Shown here in pieces: positions 49,919 to 58,913 of a stretch of DNA of 64,000 nt (position 1 is the stretch's first letter; every line of letters begins with the position of its first letter). A program made the translations under genes and the position numbers. Origin of the DNA: Enterobacteriaceae bacterium (GTDB taxonomy: Bacteria > Pseudomonadota > Gammaproteobacteria > Enterobacterales > Enterobacteriaceae); the NCBI GenBank assembly GCA_902363335.1, contig CABIZV010000001.1:744001-808000 (forward strand). Direction: 5' to 3'. The notes under the pieces are model-generated. The model was not told the origin of the DNA. It was given only the letters and a program-made list of their open reading frames with translations, and searched no databases.

Positions 49919-51223
49919 TTAGTGCAGCTTAAGACGCGGACGAATCACCCGGTTAATACTGCCCACCAGCATCATCAGCGCCGTTTTGCAGTATCCGTGC
50001 AGAGCAATCTGGTGCATACGGTACAAGGAGATATAAACCATACGCGCAATGCGCCCTTCAATCATCATCGAGCCACGCATCAGGTTACCCATCAGGCTGC
50101 CCACGGTGGAATAGTTGGAGAGCGAAACCAGCGATCCGTGATCCTTGTAGCTGTAGGCTTTCAGTTCTTTGCCTTTCATCTGCGCCAGAATATTGTTCAG
50201 CGCGCAGCTTGCCATCTGGTGCGCAGCCTGGGCGCGTGGTGGAACAAAACCGCCTTCTGGACGAGCGCATGACGCGCAGTCGCCGATGGCATAGATATCC
50301 GGGTCGCGCGTGGTTTGCAGCGTCGGCTCAACCACCAATTGGTTGATACGGTTGGTTTCCAGGCCGCCGATATCTTTCATAAAGTCCGGCGCTTTGATCC
50401 CAGCCGCCCACACCATCAGATCGGCCTCAATATATTCGCCATCCTTGGTATGCAGACCGCCTTCATCGGCGCTGGTGACCATCGTTTGGGTCAGGACGCG
50501 CACGCCCATTTTGGTCAGCTCGCTGTGGGCCGCACCGGAAATACGCGGCGGCAGCGCAGGCAGAATACGCTCACCGGCTTCCACCAGCGTCACGTTCAGC
50601 GCATCGTTGCTTAAGCCTTTGTAGCCGTAGCTGTGCAGCTGTTTGACCGCATTGTGCAGTTCAGCGGACAGCTCAACGCCGGTTGCTCCGCCGCCGACAA
50701 TGGCGATGTTAACCTTGCCGTTCGCGCCGAGGTTAGCGGAATACTTCAGGAACAGGTTCAGCATTTCCTGGTGGAAACGACGCGCCTGATGCGGGTTATC
50801 AAGGAAGATACAGTGTTCTTTCACGCCAGGGGTGTTGAAGTCATTCGAGGTGCTGCCCAGCGCCATAATCAGCGTGTCATAGGCCAGCTTGCGCTCAGGC
50901 ACGAGCAGTTCGCCCTTCTCATCGCGCAGTTCGGCGATAGTCAGCGTTTTGGCTTCACGGTTAATGTCCATCACCGATCCCAGCTGGAACTGGAAGTGAT
51001 GATTACGCGCGTGCGCAAGGTAGCTCAGCGCATCCACGCCCTCATCCAGTGAACCGGTCGCCACTTCGTGCAGCAGCGGTTTCCACAGATGGCTATGGTT
51101 GCGATCCACCAGGGTGATTTTTGCTTTTTTGCCACGACCCAGCTTTCTACCCAGTTGAGTAGCCAGTTCCAGGCCGCCCGCACCACCACCGACAATAACA
51201 ATTTTCTTGATTGGCGTAGTCAT
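49919..51223 (-). CDS. ndh: NADH:quinone oxidoreductase type II
   Basis: Non-proton-pumping respiratory NADH dehydrogenase, membrane-associated, FAD-containing. Two Rossmann motifs are present: VGGGAGGLELATQLG (FAD) near the N-terminus and IVGGGATGVELSAEL (NADH) near residue 175; the C-terminal amphipathic region anchors it to the membrane. Length is 434 aa, as in E. coli. A perfect FNR-type palindrome lies 137 bases upstream of the start codon, in keeping with anaerobic repression. Confidence 0.97.
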   Translation of the reverse strand: MTTPIKKIVIVGGGAGGLELATQLGRKLGRGKKAKITLVDRNHSHLWKPLLHEVATGSLDEGVDALSYLAHARNHHFQFQLGSVMDINREAKTLTIAELRDEKGELLVPERKLAYDTLIMALGSTSNDFNTPGVKEHCIFLDNPHQARRFHQEMLNLFLKYSANLGANGKVNIAIVGGGATGVELSAELHNAVKQLHSYGYKGLSNDALNVTLVEAGERILPALPPRISGAAHSELTKMGVRVLTQTMVTSADEGGLHTKDGEYIEADLMVWAAGIKAPDFMKDIGGLETNRINQLVVEPTLQTTRDPDIYAIGDCASCARPEGGFVPPRAQAAHQMASCALNNILAQMKGKELKAYSYKDHGSLVSLSNYSTVGSLMGNLMRGSMMIEGRIARMVYISLYRMHQIALHGYCKTALMMLVGSINRVIRPRLKLH

Positions 51224-51359
51224 GAGACCCCCTTAAAATTTATTAACCAATTGTTAATTAAAAGTTATTAACATAGCCTTTAATTAACAACAAGTTACTA
51301 ACGCGAAACCATTCAGCTGCAATGAGAATAACATGAATGGTGCATTGGTCATACCAAAA

Positions 51360-51373
51360 TTGATATGCATCAA
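51360..51373. promoter_or_regulatory. FNR-binding site upstream of ndh
   Basis: TTGATATGCATCAA matches the FNR consensus TTGAT-N4-ATCAA exactly. E. coli ndh has an FNR site with the same half sites that represses the gene without oxygen. Confidence 0.88.
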
Positions 51374-51445
51374 GTTTTATCGCGCATAAGTTGAGCGACG
51401 GAATTTTTTTGCCGCAAATATCGCGTCTGTTAGGTTAAAAATTAA

Positions 51446-51484
51446 CAAAAAAAAGCCCCGACTGCGCAAAACACAGCCGGGGCC
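51446..51484 (-). terminator. Terminator of the ycfL-lpoB-thiK-nagZ-ycfP operon
   Basis: On the minus strand GCCCCGGCTG pairs with CAGTCGGGGC (one mismatch) and is followed by eight T residues, 13 bases or so after ycfP. Confidence 0.85.
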
Positions 51485-51496
51485 TTAATATCGGAA

Positions 51497-52039
51497 TCAG
51501 CCTAAGGTTTTAAAGGCCTTGATACGCTGCAGGTGCGGCGAAATATTTTTAAACTTGTGCCCCTGCTCTTCGTCCCAGATTATCTCGTAGTAATGATGCA
51601 ATTCTTCGGCTGTACGCTTGCTGTCCAGCGCATCATCATGACGAGACAGGATCGCCAGGCAACGGTCGCGGTTCTTCTCACGGAAGTTAGTCACGCATTT
51701 GGTGCCGATATCCCTATACTCTTCCGGGCGGTCAATCTTGCCGTCCATATTTTCATACGGGAACAGATTTGGATTGAGCACCACCTGACGAATATCGCAC
51801 AGGAAACCAATCCGCTCCGCCCAGTAGCCGCCTAAACCGACGCCGCAAATCAGCGGACGTTCATCGGCGTTCAGTTGCAGCATCTTGTCCACTTCCTTGA
51901 GCAGATGCTGCATGTCATGTTTTGGGTGCAACGTACTGTAGCTAATCAGCCGAACATCCGGGTCGATAAACTGCAGTTGCAGCACTTTTTCATGATTGCC
52001 TGGGCTATTCGAGTCAAAACCGTGTAAATAGATAATCAT
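51497..52039 (-). CDS. ycfP: UPF0227 esterase-like protein YcfP
   Basis: 180 aa, as in E. coli. An alpha/beta-hydrolase-like protein: the start MIIYLHGFDSN is typical of such folds, but the nucleophile elbow reads CGVGLGGYWA, with Gly in place of the expected Ser, as also in E. coli YcfP. Catalysis is therefore doubtful. It follows nagZ with a 38-base gap and is the last gene of the operon. Confidence 0.94.
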   Translation of the reverse strand: MIIYLHGFDSNSPGNHEKVLQLQFIDPDVRLISYSTLHPKHDMQHLLKEVDKMLQLNADERPLICGVGLGGYWAERIGFLCDIRQVVLNPNLFPYENMDGKIDRPEEYRDIGTKCVTNFREKNRDRCLAILSRHDDALDSKRTAEELHHYYEIIWDEEQGHKFKNISPHLQRIKAFKTLG

Positions 52040-52077
52040 CGCGTCCTCACCACACCATTACTCCCACACCGGGAGGG

Positions 52078-53103
52078 TTAATGACCAGCCTTCACTTCCT
52101 GCCAGCGTTCGTGGAGTTGTTCCAGTTCTGCGCTAACCGTTTTCCAGCGGGCGGAGTCCATCAGTTCCTGACGGCTAAATGAACCTTTATGATACAAATT
52201 CTTAACACGCTCGGCGTTGATCGGCGACAGGTTATCCAGCACGCTCACCGCCCCTTTACGATTATTGCAGACGAGGATCATATCGCAACCTGCATCAAGC
52301 GACGCCTGCCCGCGCTCGGCATAGCTGCCCATAATCGCCGCGCCTTCCATTGACAGATCGTCTGAGAAGATCACGCCATTAAAGCCAAGCTCGCCGCGCA
52401 GCACGGTTTTCAGCCAATGCGGCGAACCGCTGGCCGGACGCGGGTCAACCGCATCGTAGACCACGTGTGCAGGCATAATCGCATCCAGCGCGTTCTCGGT
52501 AATCAATGTCTTGAACACCGCCATATCTTTAGCACGAATTTCCGCCTCAGAACGCGGGTCATGCGGCGTTTCTTTATGCGAATCTGCGGTCACCGCGCCG
52601 TGGCCCGGGAAATGCTTACCGGTCGTTTTCATGCCCGCACTGTGCATACCGTCAATAAAGTGACGCGCCATCGCCAGCGCTTTTTGCGGATCGGCATGAT
52701 AAGAACGTTCGCCAATGGCGGTACAAATGTGTCCAACATCCAGCACGGGCGCAAAGCTGATATCGATGTCCATGGCGATCATCTCGCTTGCCATCAACCA
52801 GCCCGCTTCCGCCGCCATGCGGCCACCGGCCTCGCAGCCCAGCACGGCGGCAAAAGATTGCGCCGCCGGTAATTGGGTAAACCCTTCGCGGAAGCGCTGA
52901 ACGCGTCCGCCTTCCTGATCGACCGCCACCACCAGCTGATGATGCGATGCGCTTCGGATCTGGCGTACCAATTCGCGCAACTGAGCGGGATCATGATAAT
53001 TACGGGTAAACAGAATTAAGCCGCCCACCAACGGATGCGCGAGGATTTCACGTTCCTCTGCATCCAGCTCAAAGCCTTCAACATCCAACATTACTGGGCC
53101 CAC
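52078..53103 (-). CDS. nagZ: Beta-N-acetylglucosaminidase NagZ
   Basis: Glycoside hydrolase family 3 enzyme that removes GlcNAc from GlcNAc-anhydromuropeptides in the cytoplasm during cell-wall recycling. The mobile catalytic loop KHFPGHGAVTADSHKETP holds the acid/base His, and the nucleophile Asp is in FSDDLSMEGA (about residue 248). Length is 341 aa, as in E. coli, from GTG at 53103. It overlaps thiK by 13 bases. Works with anmK, at 9.6-10.7 kb. Confidence 0.97.
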   Translation of the reverse strand: MGPVMLDVEGFELDAEEREILAHPLVGGLILFTRNYHDPAQLRELVRQIRSASHHQLVVAVDQEGGRVQRFREGFTQLPAAQSFAAVLGCEAGGRMAAEAGWLMASEMIAMDIDISFAPVLDVGHICTAIGERSYHADPQKALAMARHFIDGMHSAGMKTTGKHFPGHGAVTADSHKETPHDPRSEAEIRAKDMAVFKTLITENALDAIMPAHVVYDAVDPRPASGSPHWLKTVLRGELGFNGVIFSDDLSMEGAAIMGSYAERGQASLDAGCDMILVCNNRKGAVSVLDNLSPINAERVKNLYHKGSFSRQELMDSARWKTVSAELEQLHERWQEVKAGH

Positions 53104-53933
53104 ACGGCCTCCCTTTTGTGCTTAAGCTGGCGCCAAACGTCGTTGGCCAGCGTGATAAATTGTTCGTCGCCGGTTTGTTGCCAGCGGCACTCAAACCAGC
53201 CGACCATCAGCATCAGTACCCACGGCCGCCAGCGCATCACCTGCTGCCACAAAAGCTGCGGCGCGATGTTGGCGCGTTCGGCATAGGCCACGGTTAACTG
53301 ATGGCGCTGTAAATTGTCCTGCGTCCATACCGCAGCCAGCTCCAGCGCGACATCGCCATCACCGGCGTACTCCCAGTCGATAAGCCGGAGTCCTTGCAAG
53401 GTATGCACAATGTTGCCAGCGTGAACATCCATATGCAGCGGGGCCAGTCGTAGCGCGCGCGGTTCACCCCGCTTTTGCAGACGCTTAAAGCATCGAAGCC
53501 AGAACGGAGTCCGGCGATCCGGGTCGCACTGCTGCCAGTACTGCTCAAGTAAGGGCAATAAAGCCAGTGACCAGCCGAATCGGCGCTGATGGTGTAAATC
53601 ATACAGGAGAGTCGCTAACGAGCGATGTGTCGGAAGCACGCTTTTGATCTCACCGGCTAAAAATTCAACCGCCATCCAGCCTGGGGTATAAAAAACCGGC
53701 CGAGGAGCAAGCGTTGCAGGAAGATGGCGTAGCGCGTGATATTGCCGAAGAAATTCACTTTCCGGGGCATCGGGCGCATGATGCTGGCGCAGAACCAGCC
53801 GCCGTTCGCCGTGCTGAAGAATGCAGCTGCTGCCGCTCAGCCCCGACGTTTCGGGGCTGACGACGACGCAATACTGAGGAAAATAGCGTGACAGTACCGC
53901 GTCACGCGTAAGCTTATTGTTGCGCAACCGCAC
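53091..53933 (-). CDS. thiK: Thiamine kinase ThiK
   Basis: Phosphorylates thiamine in salvage. A choline-kinase-like fold: LHMDVHAGNIVHT is the catalytic HxD..N loop and LIDWEYAGDGDVALELA the metal-binding Asp region. It is 280 aa from GTG at 53933 (E. coli 274), preceded by AGGAAAGG; a longer frame upstream lies inside lpoB and is rejected. It overlaps lpoB by 20 bases and nagZ by 13. The sequence is less like E. coli than its neighbours, a normal feature of this gene. Confidence 0.93.
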   Translation of the reverse strand: MRLRNNKLTRDAVLSRYFPQYCVVVSPETSGLSGSSCILQHGERRLVLRQHHAPDAPESEFLRQYHALRHLPATLAPRPVFYTPGWMAVEFLAGEIKSVLPTHRSLATLLYDLHHQRRFGWSLALLPLLEQYWQQCDPDRRTPFWLRCFKRLQKRGEPRALRLAPLHMDVHAGNIVHTLQGLRLIDWEYAGDGDVALELAAVWTQDNLQRHQLTVAYAERANIAPQLLWQQVMRWRPWVLMLMVGWFECRWQQTGDEQFITLANDVWRQLKHKREAVWAQ

Positions 53934-54561
53934 CCTTTCCTGACCAGACGATTTCACCGGTCTGCACCAGCATGAGCTGCATTTGAAGCGTCGGTGAATT
54001 GACGTTGCCGGTGGCGTTGGAGTACAGCACGTACTGCGCGCCAACGTTACGCGCGATCCCCATCGCTTTACTGCGTGAGCCCAGGCTGTCTTGTGGAGAA
54101 AGACCGAGCTGCTGTTTGGCGACCGCCAGTTGCTGCGGAGTCACAAGGGTAAATTTACCGTTGCCCGCCAGCGCATTATGCAGTGCGGTTGTCGCTTCTC
54201 CGGCATTTAACGACCCGTTGGTGCGGTTGTTAACGCTGTCGACCAGCAAAATACTGCCCGCATTCACGCCGCTTGCCTGCAACATTTTTGCCACCATCGG
54301 TTGTGCGGCACCGTTCCAGTCGTAGTGACGAACGCGCGGCGTAGGCTGCGCGGTAGCGTCACCACCATGTTCAATCGGCCCCGGCTGCGCAGGGATTGTC
54401 GGTACGCCCGGAACGGTTGGCACCGGTTGCTGTGGCTCTACCGGCTGCTGCGGTTGTTGCGGATTAGCCGTCTCAACCGGCGCAGGTTCATTACGAATTA
54501 CACACCCTGCCAGCAACATTGCCAGCGAGGCAATAAGCGCATAGCGACCCAATTTACTCAT
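53914..54561 (-). CDS. lpoB: Penicillin-binding protein activator LpoB
   Basis: Outer-membrane lipoprotein that reaches through the periplasm to stimulate PBP1b. The signal peptide ends in the lipobox LLAGC. A Pro/Gln-rich flexible linker (about residues 27-70, with repeats of PQQPVEPQQP type) precedes the globular TolB-N-like domain (about 75-215). Length is 215 aa (E. coli 213). Overlaps thiK; ycfL lies 13 bases upstream. Confidence 0.96.
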   Translation of the reverse strand: MSKLGRYALIASLAMLLAGCVIRNEPAPVETANPQQPQQPVEPQQPVPTVPGVPTIPAQPGPIEHGGDATAQPTPRVRHYDWNGAAQPMVAKMLQASGVNAGSILLVDSVNNRTNGSLNAGEATTALHNALAGNGKFTLVTPQQLAVAKQQLGLSPQDSLGSRSKAMGIARNVGAQYVLYSNATGNVNSPTLQMQLMLVQTGEIVWSGKGAVAQQ

Positions 54562-54574
54562 TCGAGTTTACCCC

Positions 54575-54949
54575 TTAAAGATAAAGATAAAGCCGGGCTT
54601 TATGTGCACCCAGACCGTTGGCTGTACCGTAAAGCGTGACCGCGCCCATTGGCGGAACCGTGATGCTGCGCGGCGCTTCCAGCGGATGCATTTCCAGCCC
54701 ACGGGCGTCATACCAATAGAAACGATAATGTACGGTGACCGGCTTTCGCCTTTCATTGAAAAGCTTCGCGCTGGCGGTAGCCTGAATATCTGACGACGTC
54801 AGTTCAGGTTTTTCCGCGCTGATCCCAGCCGCCAACAAACTCGACTCCATGACCAGCGTTTGCTCTTCATTGACGGCAATCTCCGGGCGCGAATGGCAAC
54901 CGGCTAGCAACGTCGAACAAAGCAAAAGACCCAGACAGACCGTTTTCAT
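54575..54949 (-). CDS. ycfL: Lipoprotein YcfL
   Basis: 124 aa (E. coli 125). A signal peptide ends in LLAGC; the mature part is a DUF1425-type beta domain with NERRKPVTVHYRFYWYDARGLEM. It precedes lpoB in the operon and follows hinT by three bases. Function is not established, though the constant linkage with lpoB suggests an envelope role. Confidence 0.93.
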   Translation of the reverse strand: MKTVCLGLLLCSTLLAGCHSRPEIAVNEEQTLVMESSLLAAGISAEKPELTSSDIQATASAKLFNERRKPVTVHYRFYWYDARGLEMHPLEAPRSITVPPMGAVTLYGTANGLGAHKARLYLYL

Positions 54950-54952
54950 AAG

Positions 54953-55309
54953 TTAGCCTTTGTGCGCCAGCATTGGCCCCAGTGGCCGACCGCCCAGCAA
55001 ATGCATGTGGATATGGTAAACTTCCTGTCCGCCGTGGCGATTGCAATTCATGATAAGACGGTAACCGTCCTCAGCAATGCCCTCATCCTGGGCGATTTTC
55101 GCCGCCACGGTAATCATCCGACCCAGCGCCTGTTCGTGCGCGGCGGTGACGTCATTAGTGGTGGCAATCAGGATATTAGGGATAATCAGAATATGGGTGG
55201 GTGCCTGTGGAGAAATATCGCGAAAAGCGGTGACCAGCTCATCCTGATAAACGATATCTGACGGTATTTCACGACGAATGATTTTGCTGAAAATAGTTTC
55301 TTCTGCCAT
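54953..55309 (-). CDS. hinT: HIT-family purine nucleoside phosphoramidase HinT
   Basis: Hydrolyses AMP-lysine and AMP-alanine type phosphoramidates. The histidine triad motif HIHMHLLGG is intact. It is 118 aa from the ATG at 55309 (after AGGAAG), one residue shorter than E. coli, whose C-terminal Leu is missing. First gene of a run into ycfL, lpoB, thiK, nagZ, ycfP. In E. coli the next gene upstream is fhuE; here it is ydbL. Confidence 0.96.
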   Translation of the reverse strand: MAEETIFSKIIRREIPSDIVYQDELVTAFRDISPQAPTHILIIPNILIATTNDVTAAHEQALGRMITVAAKIAQDEGIAEDGYRLIMNCNRHGGQEVYHIHMHLLGGRPLGPMLAHKG

Positions 55310-55441
55310 TGGGACTTCCTTTATTATTCTCATATGCGACGGTAAAACCGTTACCGACGAACAGGTTACATGCCAAGAGTATGAGCGAGTTACCGCTAAT
55401 CTTTCAACCGGAATACATATTTTCTTAGCGCAATCGGACCT

Positions 55442-55765
55442 TTACTTACGCAGCCACTGACCATTAATGCCCTGAACAAATTCACCGGGCTGCGCTTTCT
55501 CGATAAGTTTCTTACCGGCAAGCCTTGCCACCTCTTGCTGCGTGAGATTATTACTCTGCGCAAGCTGCCGATAGCTTTCGCTACGCGCTTCATTGATTTG
55601 TTTGACCAAAGCCTGAGTATCCGGGTCGGTTTTGATAGCCGCCAGATAGCCACTTTGACTCTCCCCGACTCGCCCTTGTTGACGCGCGTCTGCCAGCGTT
55701 AACGCCTGTACGCCGGTGCTAAACAATCCCAACGCCAGAAGCGCGGCAATCCCTATTTTTCGCAT
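55442..55765 (-). CDS. ydbL: DUF1318 periplasmic protein YdbL
   Basis: 107 aa from the ATG at 55765 (E. coli 108). A signal peptide ends at VQA before LTLADARQQGRVGE; the mature domain ends PGEFVQGINGQWLRK. In E. coli YdbL acts as a chaperone-like partner of YnbE, which bridges to the lipid transporter YdbH. It is the last gene of the ydbH-ynbE-ydbL operon, seven bases after ynbE. Confidence 0.94.
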   Translation of the reverse strand: MRKIGIAALLALGLFSTGVQALTLADARQQGRVGESQSGYLAAIKTDPDTQALVKQINEARSESYRQLAQSNNLTQQEVARLAGKKLIEKAQPGEFVQGINGQWLRK

Positions 55766-55772
55766 TATGACC

Positions 55773-55964
55773 TCAGAATAAATCACTACGGGATTTCAGT
55801 AGATCCTCAACATCCTTATCGGCCTTGATATGGATCTCATGCTCAATTTTCACATTCATATTGATAGTAATCGGCTCTTTCGGCGCCGCCACTTCAATGC
55901 GCGGGACGCATCCTGACAACAGGCCGCAGCCCATCACAGCCAGCATGGCGATGGATAATTTCAT
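55773..55964 (-). CDS. ynbE: Lipoprotein YnbE
   Basis: 63 aa (E. coli 61). A signal peptide ends in the lipobox LLSGC. The mature part contains PKEPITINMNVKIEHEIHIKA, a beta-strand-rich segment that in E. coli YnbE multimerises to join YdbH to the outer membrane. Overlaps ydbH by four bases. Confidence 0.94.
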   Translation of the reverse strand: MKLSIAMLAVMGCGLLSGCVPRIEVAAPKEPITINMNVKIEHEIHIKADKDVEDLLKSRSDLF

Positions 55965-58621
55965 TGTTGCTCCTTACATTCCGTGCCGCTGCCACACGGC
56001 GCACCGGGAAGGGTCGCGTGTTGCTCAAGCCATGACTGAAGTTTGTCGCCAAAGCGCAAGCTTCGCCACAAATCAAAAACATTCTCCTGGTGCGTGTAGT
56101 TTAACTGCACCGTACTGCGTTTTTCATCCATCACCCCGGTACCGGTGACCGTCGCCGTCAGCGTCAGTAATCCCAGACTGTCGAGATTAATGCGCGTCCA
56201 GGAGCGGGTAATTTCCAGATAGCGTAGCCAGTTGATAGCGGCACCGGCGGCAATATTGTCATCGGCGACCGCATCGGCGGTGTCTTTATCCAGCCGGAGC
56301 GTCATTGGGCCAGGGTTGTGCAACCAGCCATCTTTAATTATCCATTTGCTGTCATTAAGCCACAGCGGTAACGCACCATCGACCGGGCCCGACATGGCAA
56401 ATTGTTTAGGATTCACCGCGCTGACCAACTCGCTCATCGAAATATGATGCAGTCGCAACAAGGCCGCGTCGTGTTGCGGCATCCGCAGCTGTTGCATCGT
56501 GACCTTACCGCCCAGCACATCCACGCTGACGTCGCTGAGTTGTAGCGGTTGGGCTTCACTCCAGGGCCAGGTGCCCTGCAGATCGGCGGTGATATTGCGC
56601 GCGGTGACCTGATTGACGATTTCAGCAATGCGCAGCGACACAGGCTGGCGGGTGCCCAGTTGCCAGATGCCTTCTTTTAAGCGAAATGGCAGCACAAAAT
56701 CGACGCCGTTCACCTGGTTATCCGGCGTCCAGGCGCTGCCATTTTTCAAAACACCGTGTCCGCCCGCCTCAAAACCTTGGCCTGCGGCGGCGGAAAATGC
56801 CACCTGCGCATAGAGCGAGCCATCACGCAGTTTCATTTTCCAGTCCGGCGGCAGCAGCGGCTGAAAGACGGTCAACGACTGTTCCGGCCACCACGCCTGA
56901 CCGCGCAGACGCTCGCCGTCCCAACGTCCATTCACCCTGACCGGGCCGATATCCTGAGCTCTGAGATCGCCCTTAAACTGGAAGAACGTCGGATCGCGCC
57001 CGTCAACGCTGAAAGTGAGTGCTGAAGCCGGCAGCACGCTACCGCCGGTAAAGCGAGTCTCCCGGGCATCCAGCGCCAGTGCGCCGGTAAAGGAAGGATG
57101 CTGTTCATCGCGGATCCAATGAATCGGCTTTTCCAACTTCAGGCGCGGTGTGTCGATGGTCATGGTGCCGTACTGTAATTTGTCGAAGCCGGTTGATAGC
57201 GTATTCAGCACAATCGCACTGTCACGCCACACGCCGGTGCCAGTCACATCCCAGCGCGCCTGCATCGGCGTGAAATGACCGTCGCCCCAATAGCGCCACT
57301 GCCAGGTGCCTTTATCCGGCATAAAGTTATCGGCGCGACCATCGAGGTGCAGGACAAAATCTCCCGTTTGCTGCTCATGGGCGCGCAGGATGGCCTGTAA
57401 TCGCCCATCAATACCCTGGGTTGATATTTTCACCCCCGCCAGCGGCCAGCGCACTTCATCAATATTCAGGGAATCAATCACTCGACCGCGCGAACGCAGC
57501 AGTGCGCCTGGCTGGAAATCCAGCACCGGGCTGACTAACGGGCCACTTAACTTAGCCGGAAGCTTGGCGTAGAGGATGAGATCCCCCTGCTTTGCTTCGC
57601 CAACCAGCTGCAACGGCATATCACTGTTATCCATGCTGAGCGTACCCGGCCCCACCGATAACACCGCGTTACCTTTCCCGGCATCCCCCGAGGTCAGCAC
57701 ATTCAACCGTCCCGAAATCACGGTTTTATCAATGCCCTGCTGCCAATTGTTGAGTTTAAGCGCCACACGGCCGCTCAGCGGAAGCCCCGGCTGGAACGGC
57801 CAATTCCAGCGGCCATCGCTGATGGTGAGCTGTTGTTCGGTCAACTGCCACGGGAAATCGACTAACGGATCGCCCTCACCGCGCGCCATCATCAGCAGTT
57901 GCCCCTGATTGCCATCCCAGTTCAACTCCGCATCCACAAGCGATGGCACCTGCGGCACCTGCAGCGTTGAAGTGAGATGTCCTGCAATCGGCAAACCATC
58001 CGGTACCAGCGGCATGGTGAACTGCCCAACCAGCTTCACCGGCGGCTCACCGTCCATCAGGCTTGCCTGAAACTCGCTGATTGTCAGCGCCTGACCGTGC
58101 AAACGGGCGTGTAGAGTGACGTTGTCGCCTTGATATTCCACCTCCTGACGTTCAGGCGTCAGAGCAACATCCAGTTTTCCCTGCCATTTTTCCCACGGCG
58201 AGATGCTTAATGAATCAATCGTAAGCCAGGTGTTCGGCAGCATCGACTGCCATTCTGCCAGGGTACGCGGCGCACCCGGGACGGTATCGTTTTGCGGCAG
58301 TTTGGCGAAGCAGACCGAGTTCAGGTTGACTGACGCCGCGTGCAGCTTCCAGCGGCTGGGATGCGAGAGCGTGACATCCTTTAAAGTAGCCAGTTCGCAG
58401 TCACCTGCCAGGTAGCGCAGATCGGGGATATGTAATGAGGAACGCGTTAAGCGTGGGCTATCATGTAAGGCAATGCGCGTGCCTGCCGGAAGCCAGATCC
58501 CCACTAGCGTAGGCACCCAGTACCCCAGCGTCATCAGCAGGGTCAATGGCAGGAGCAGTAATAACAGAAGTAGCGCAATAGCAGCTTTGTATTTACCCTT
58601 CATGGGTGCAGTCTTGTCCAA
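55961..58621 (-). CDS. ydbH: AsmA-like intermembrane phospholipid transporter YdbH
   Basis: 886 aa (E. coli 879). An N-terminal membrane anchor (about residues 13-32) is followed by a long, beta-rich AsmA-like bridge that forms a hydrophobic groove. YdbH, TamB and YhdP are known to share phospholipid transport to the outer membrane in E. coli. The next two genes encode its lipoprotein partner and its chaperone. Confidence 0.95.
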   Translation of the reverse strand: MDKTAPMKGKYKAAIALLLLLLLLPLTLLMTLGYWVPTLVGIWLPAGTRIALHDSPRLTRSSLHIPDLRYLAGDCELATLKDVTLSHPSRWKLHAASVNLNSVCFAKLPQNDTVPGAPRTLAEWQSMLPNTWLTIDSLSISPWEKWQGKLDVALTPERQEVEYQGDNVTLHARLHGQALTISEFQASLMDGEPPVKLVGQFTMPLVPDGLPIAGHLTSTLQVPQVPSLVDAELNWDGNQGQLLMMARGEGDPLVDFPWQLTEQQLTISDGRWNWPFQPGLPLSGRVALKLNNWQQGIDKTVISGRLNVLTSGDAGKGNAVLSVGPGTLSMDNSDMPLQLVGEAKQGDLILYAKLPAKLSGPLVSPVLDFQPGALLRSRGRVIDSLNIDEVRWPLAGVKISTQGIDGRLQAILRAHEQQTGDFVLHLDGRADNFMPDKGTWQWRYWGDGHFTPMQARWDVTGTGVWRDSAIVLNTLSTGFDKLQYGTMTIDTPRLKLEKPIHWIRDEQHPSFTGALALDARETRFTGGSVLPASALTFSVDGRDPTFFQFKGDLRAQDIGPVRVNGRWDGERLRGQAWWPEQSLTVFQPLLPPDWKMKLRDGSLYAQVAFSAAAGQGFEAGGHGVLKNGSAWTPDNQVNGVDFVLPFRLKEGIWQLGTRQPVSLRIAEIVNQVTARNITADLQGTWPWSEAQPLQLSDVSVDVLGGKVTMQQLRMPQHDAALLRLHHISMSELVSAVNPKQFAMSGPVDGALPLWLNDSKWIIKDGWLHNPGPMTLRLDKDTADAVADDNIAAGAAINWLRYLEITRSWTRINLDSLGLLTLTATVTGTGVMDEKRSTVQLNYTHQENVFDLWRSLRFGDKLQSWLEQHATLPGAPCGSGTECKEQQ

Positions 58622-58913
58622 TTTAGTGCAGGCAGAAATGCCGGACGGCCGAGCGGACTGTCCAAAGGCGCGTATTGTGTCATGTCAGACCAGAGAGTGA
58701 AAGCCGCGGTGATGCTTTAAGCATAGCGGTAAAAAAATAAAATGTGAGTAATTTCAGTTGATTCTGATTGAGGTCGCCAGTATCGCGCGCTCTTGCAGGC
58801 AGGTATACTGGTCGGAGTTTCTTTACATATCTTTAGCATTCAAAACATTTTTACATTTTGTATGATAATTTGAATTATGCTAATTTGACTCTAAAATCAC
58901 TGGAGTAAAGCGT

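Noticed and set aside
51656..51835. YcfP nucleophile elbow GVGLGGYW lacking Ser as a disabling mutation
   Set aside because: The same Gly occurs in E. coli YcfP as I recall it, so it is a family trait and not a defect of this gene.
54953..55309. hinT lacks the final Leu of the E. coli protein, possible truncation
   Set aside because: One terminal residue is normal variation; the HIT motif and full fold are intact.
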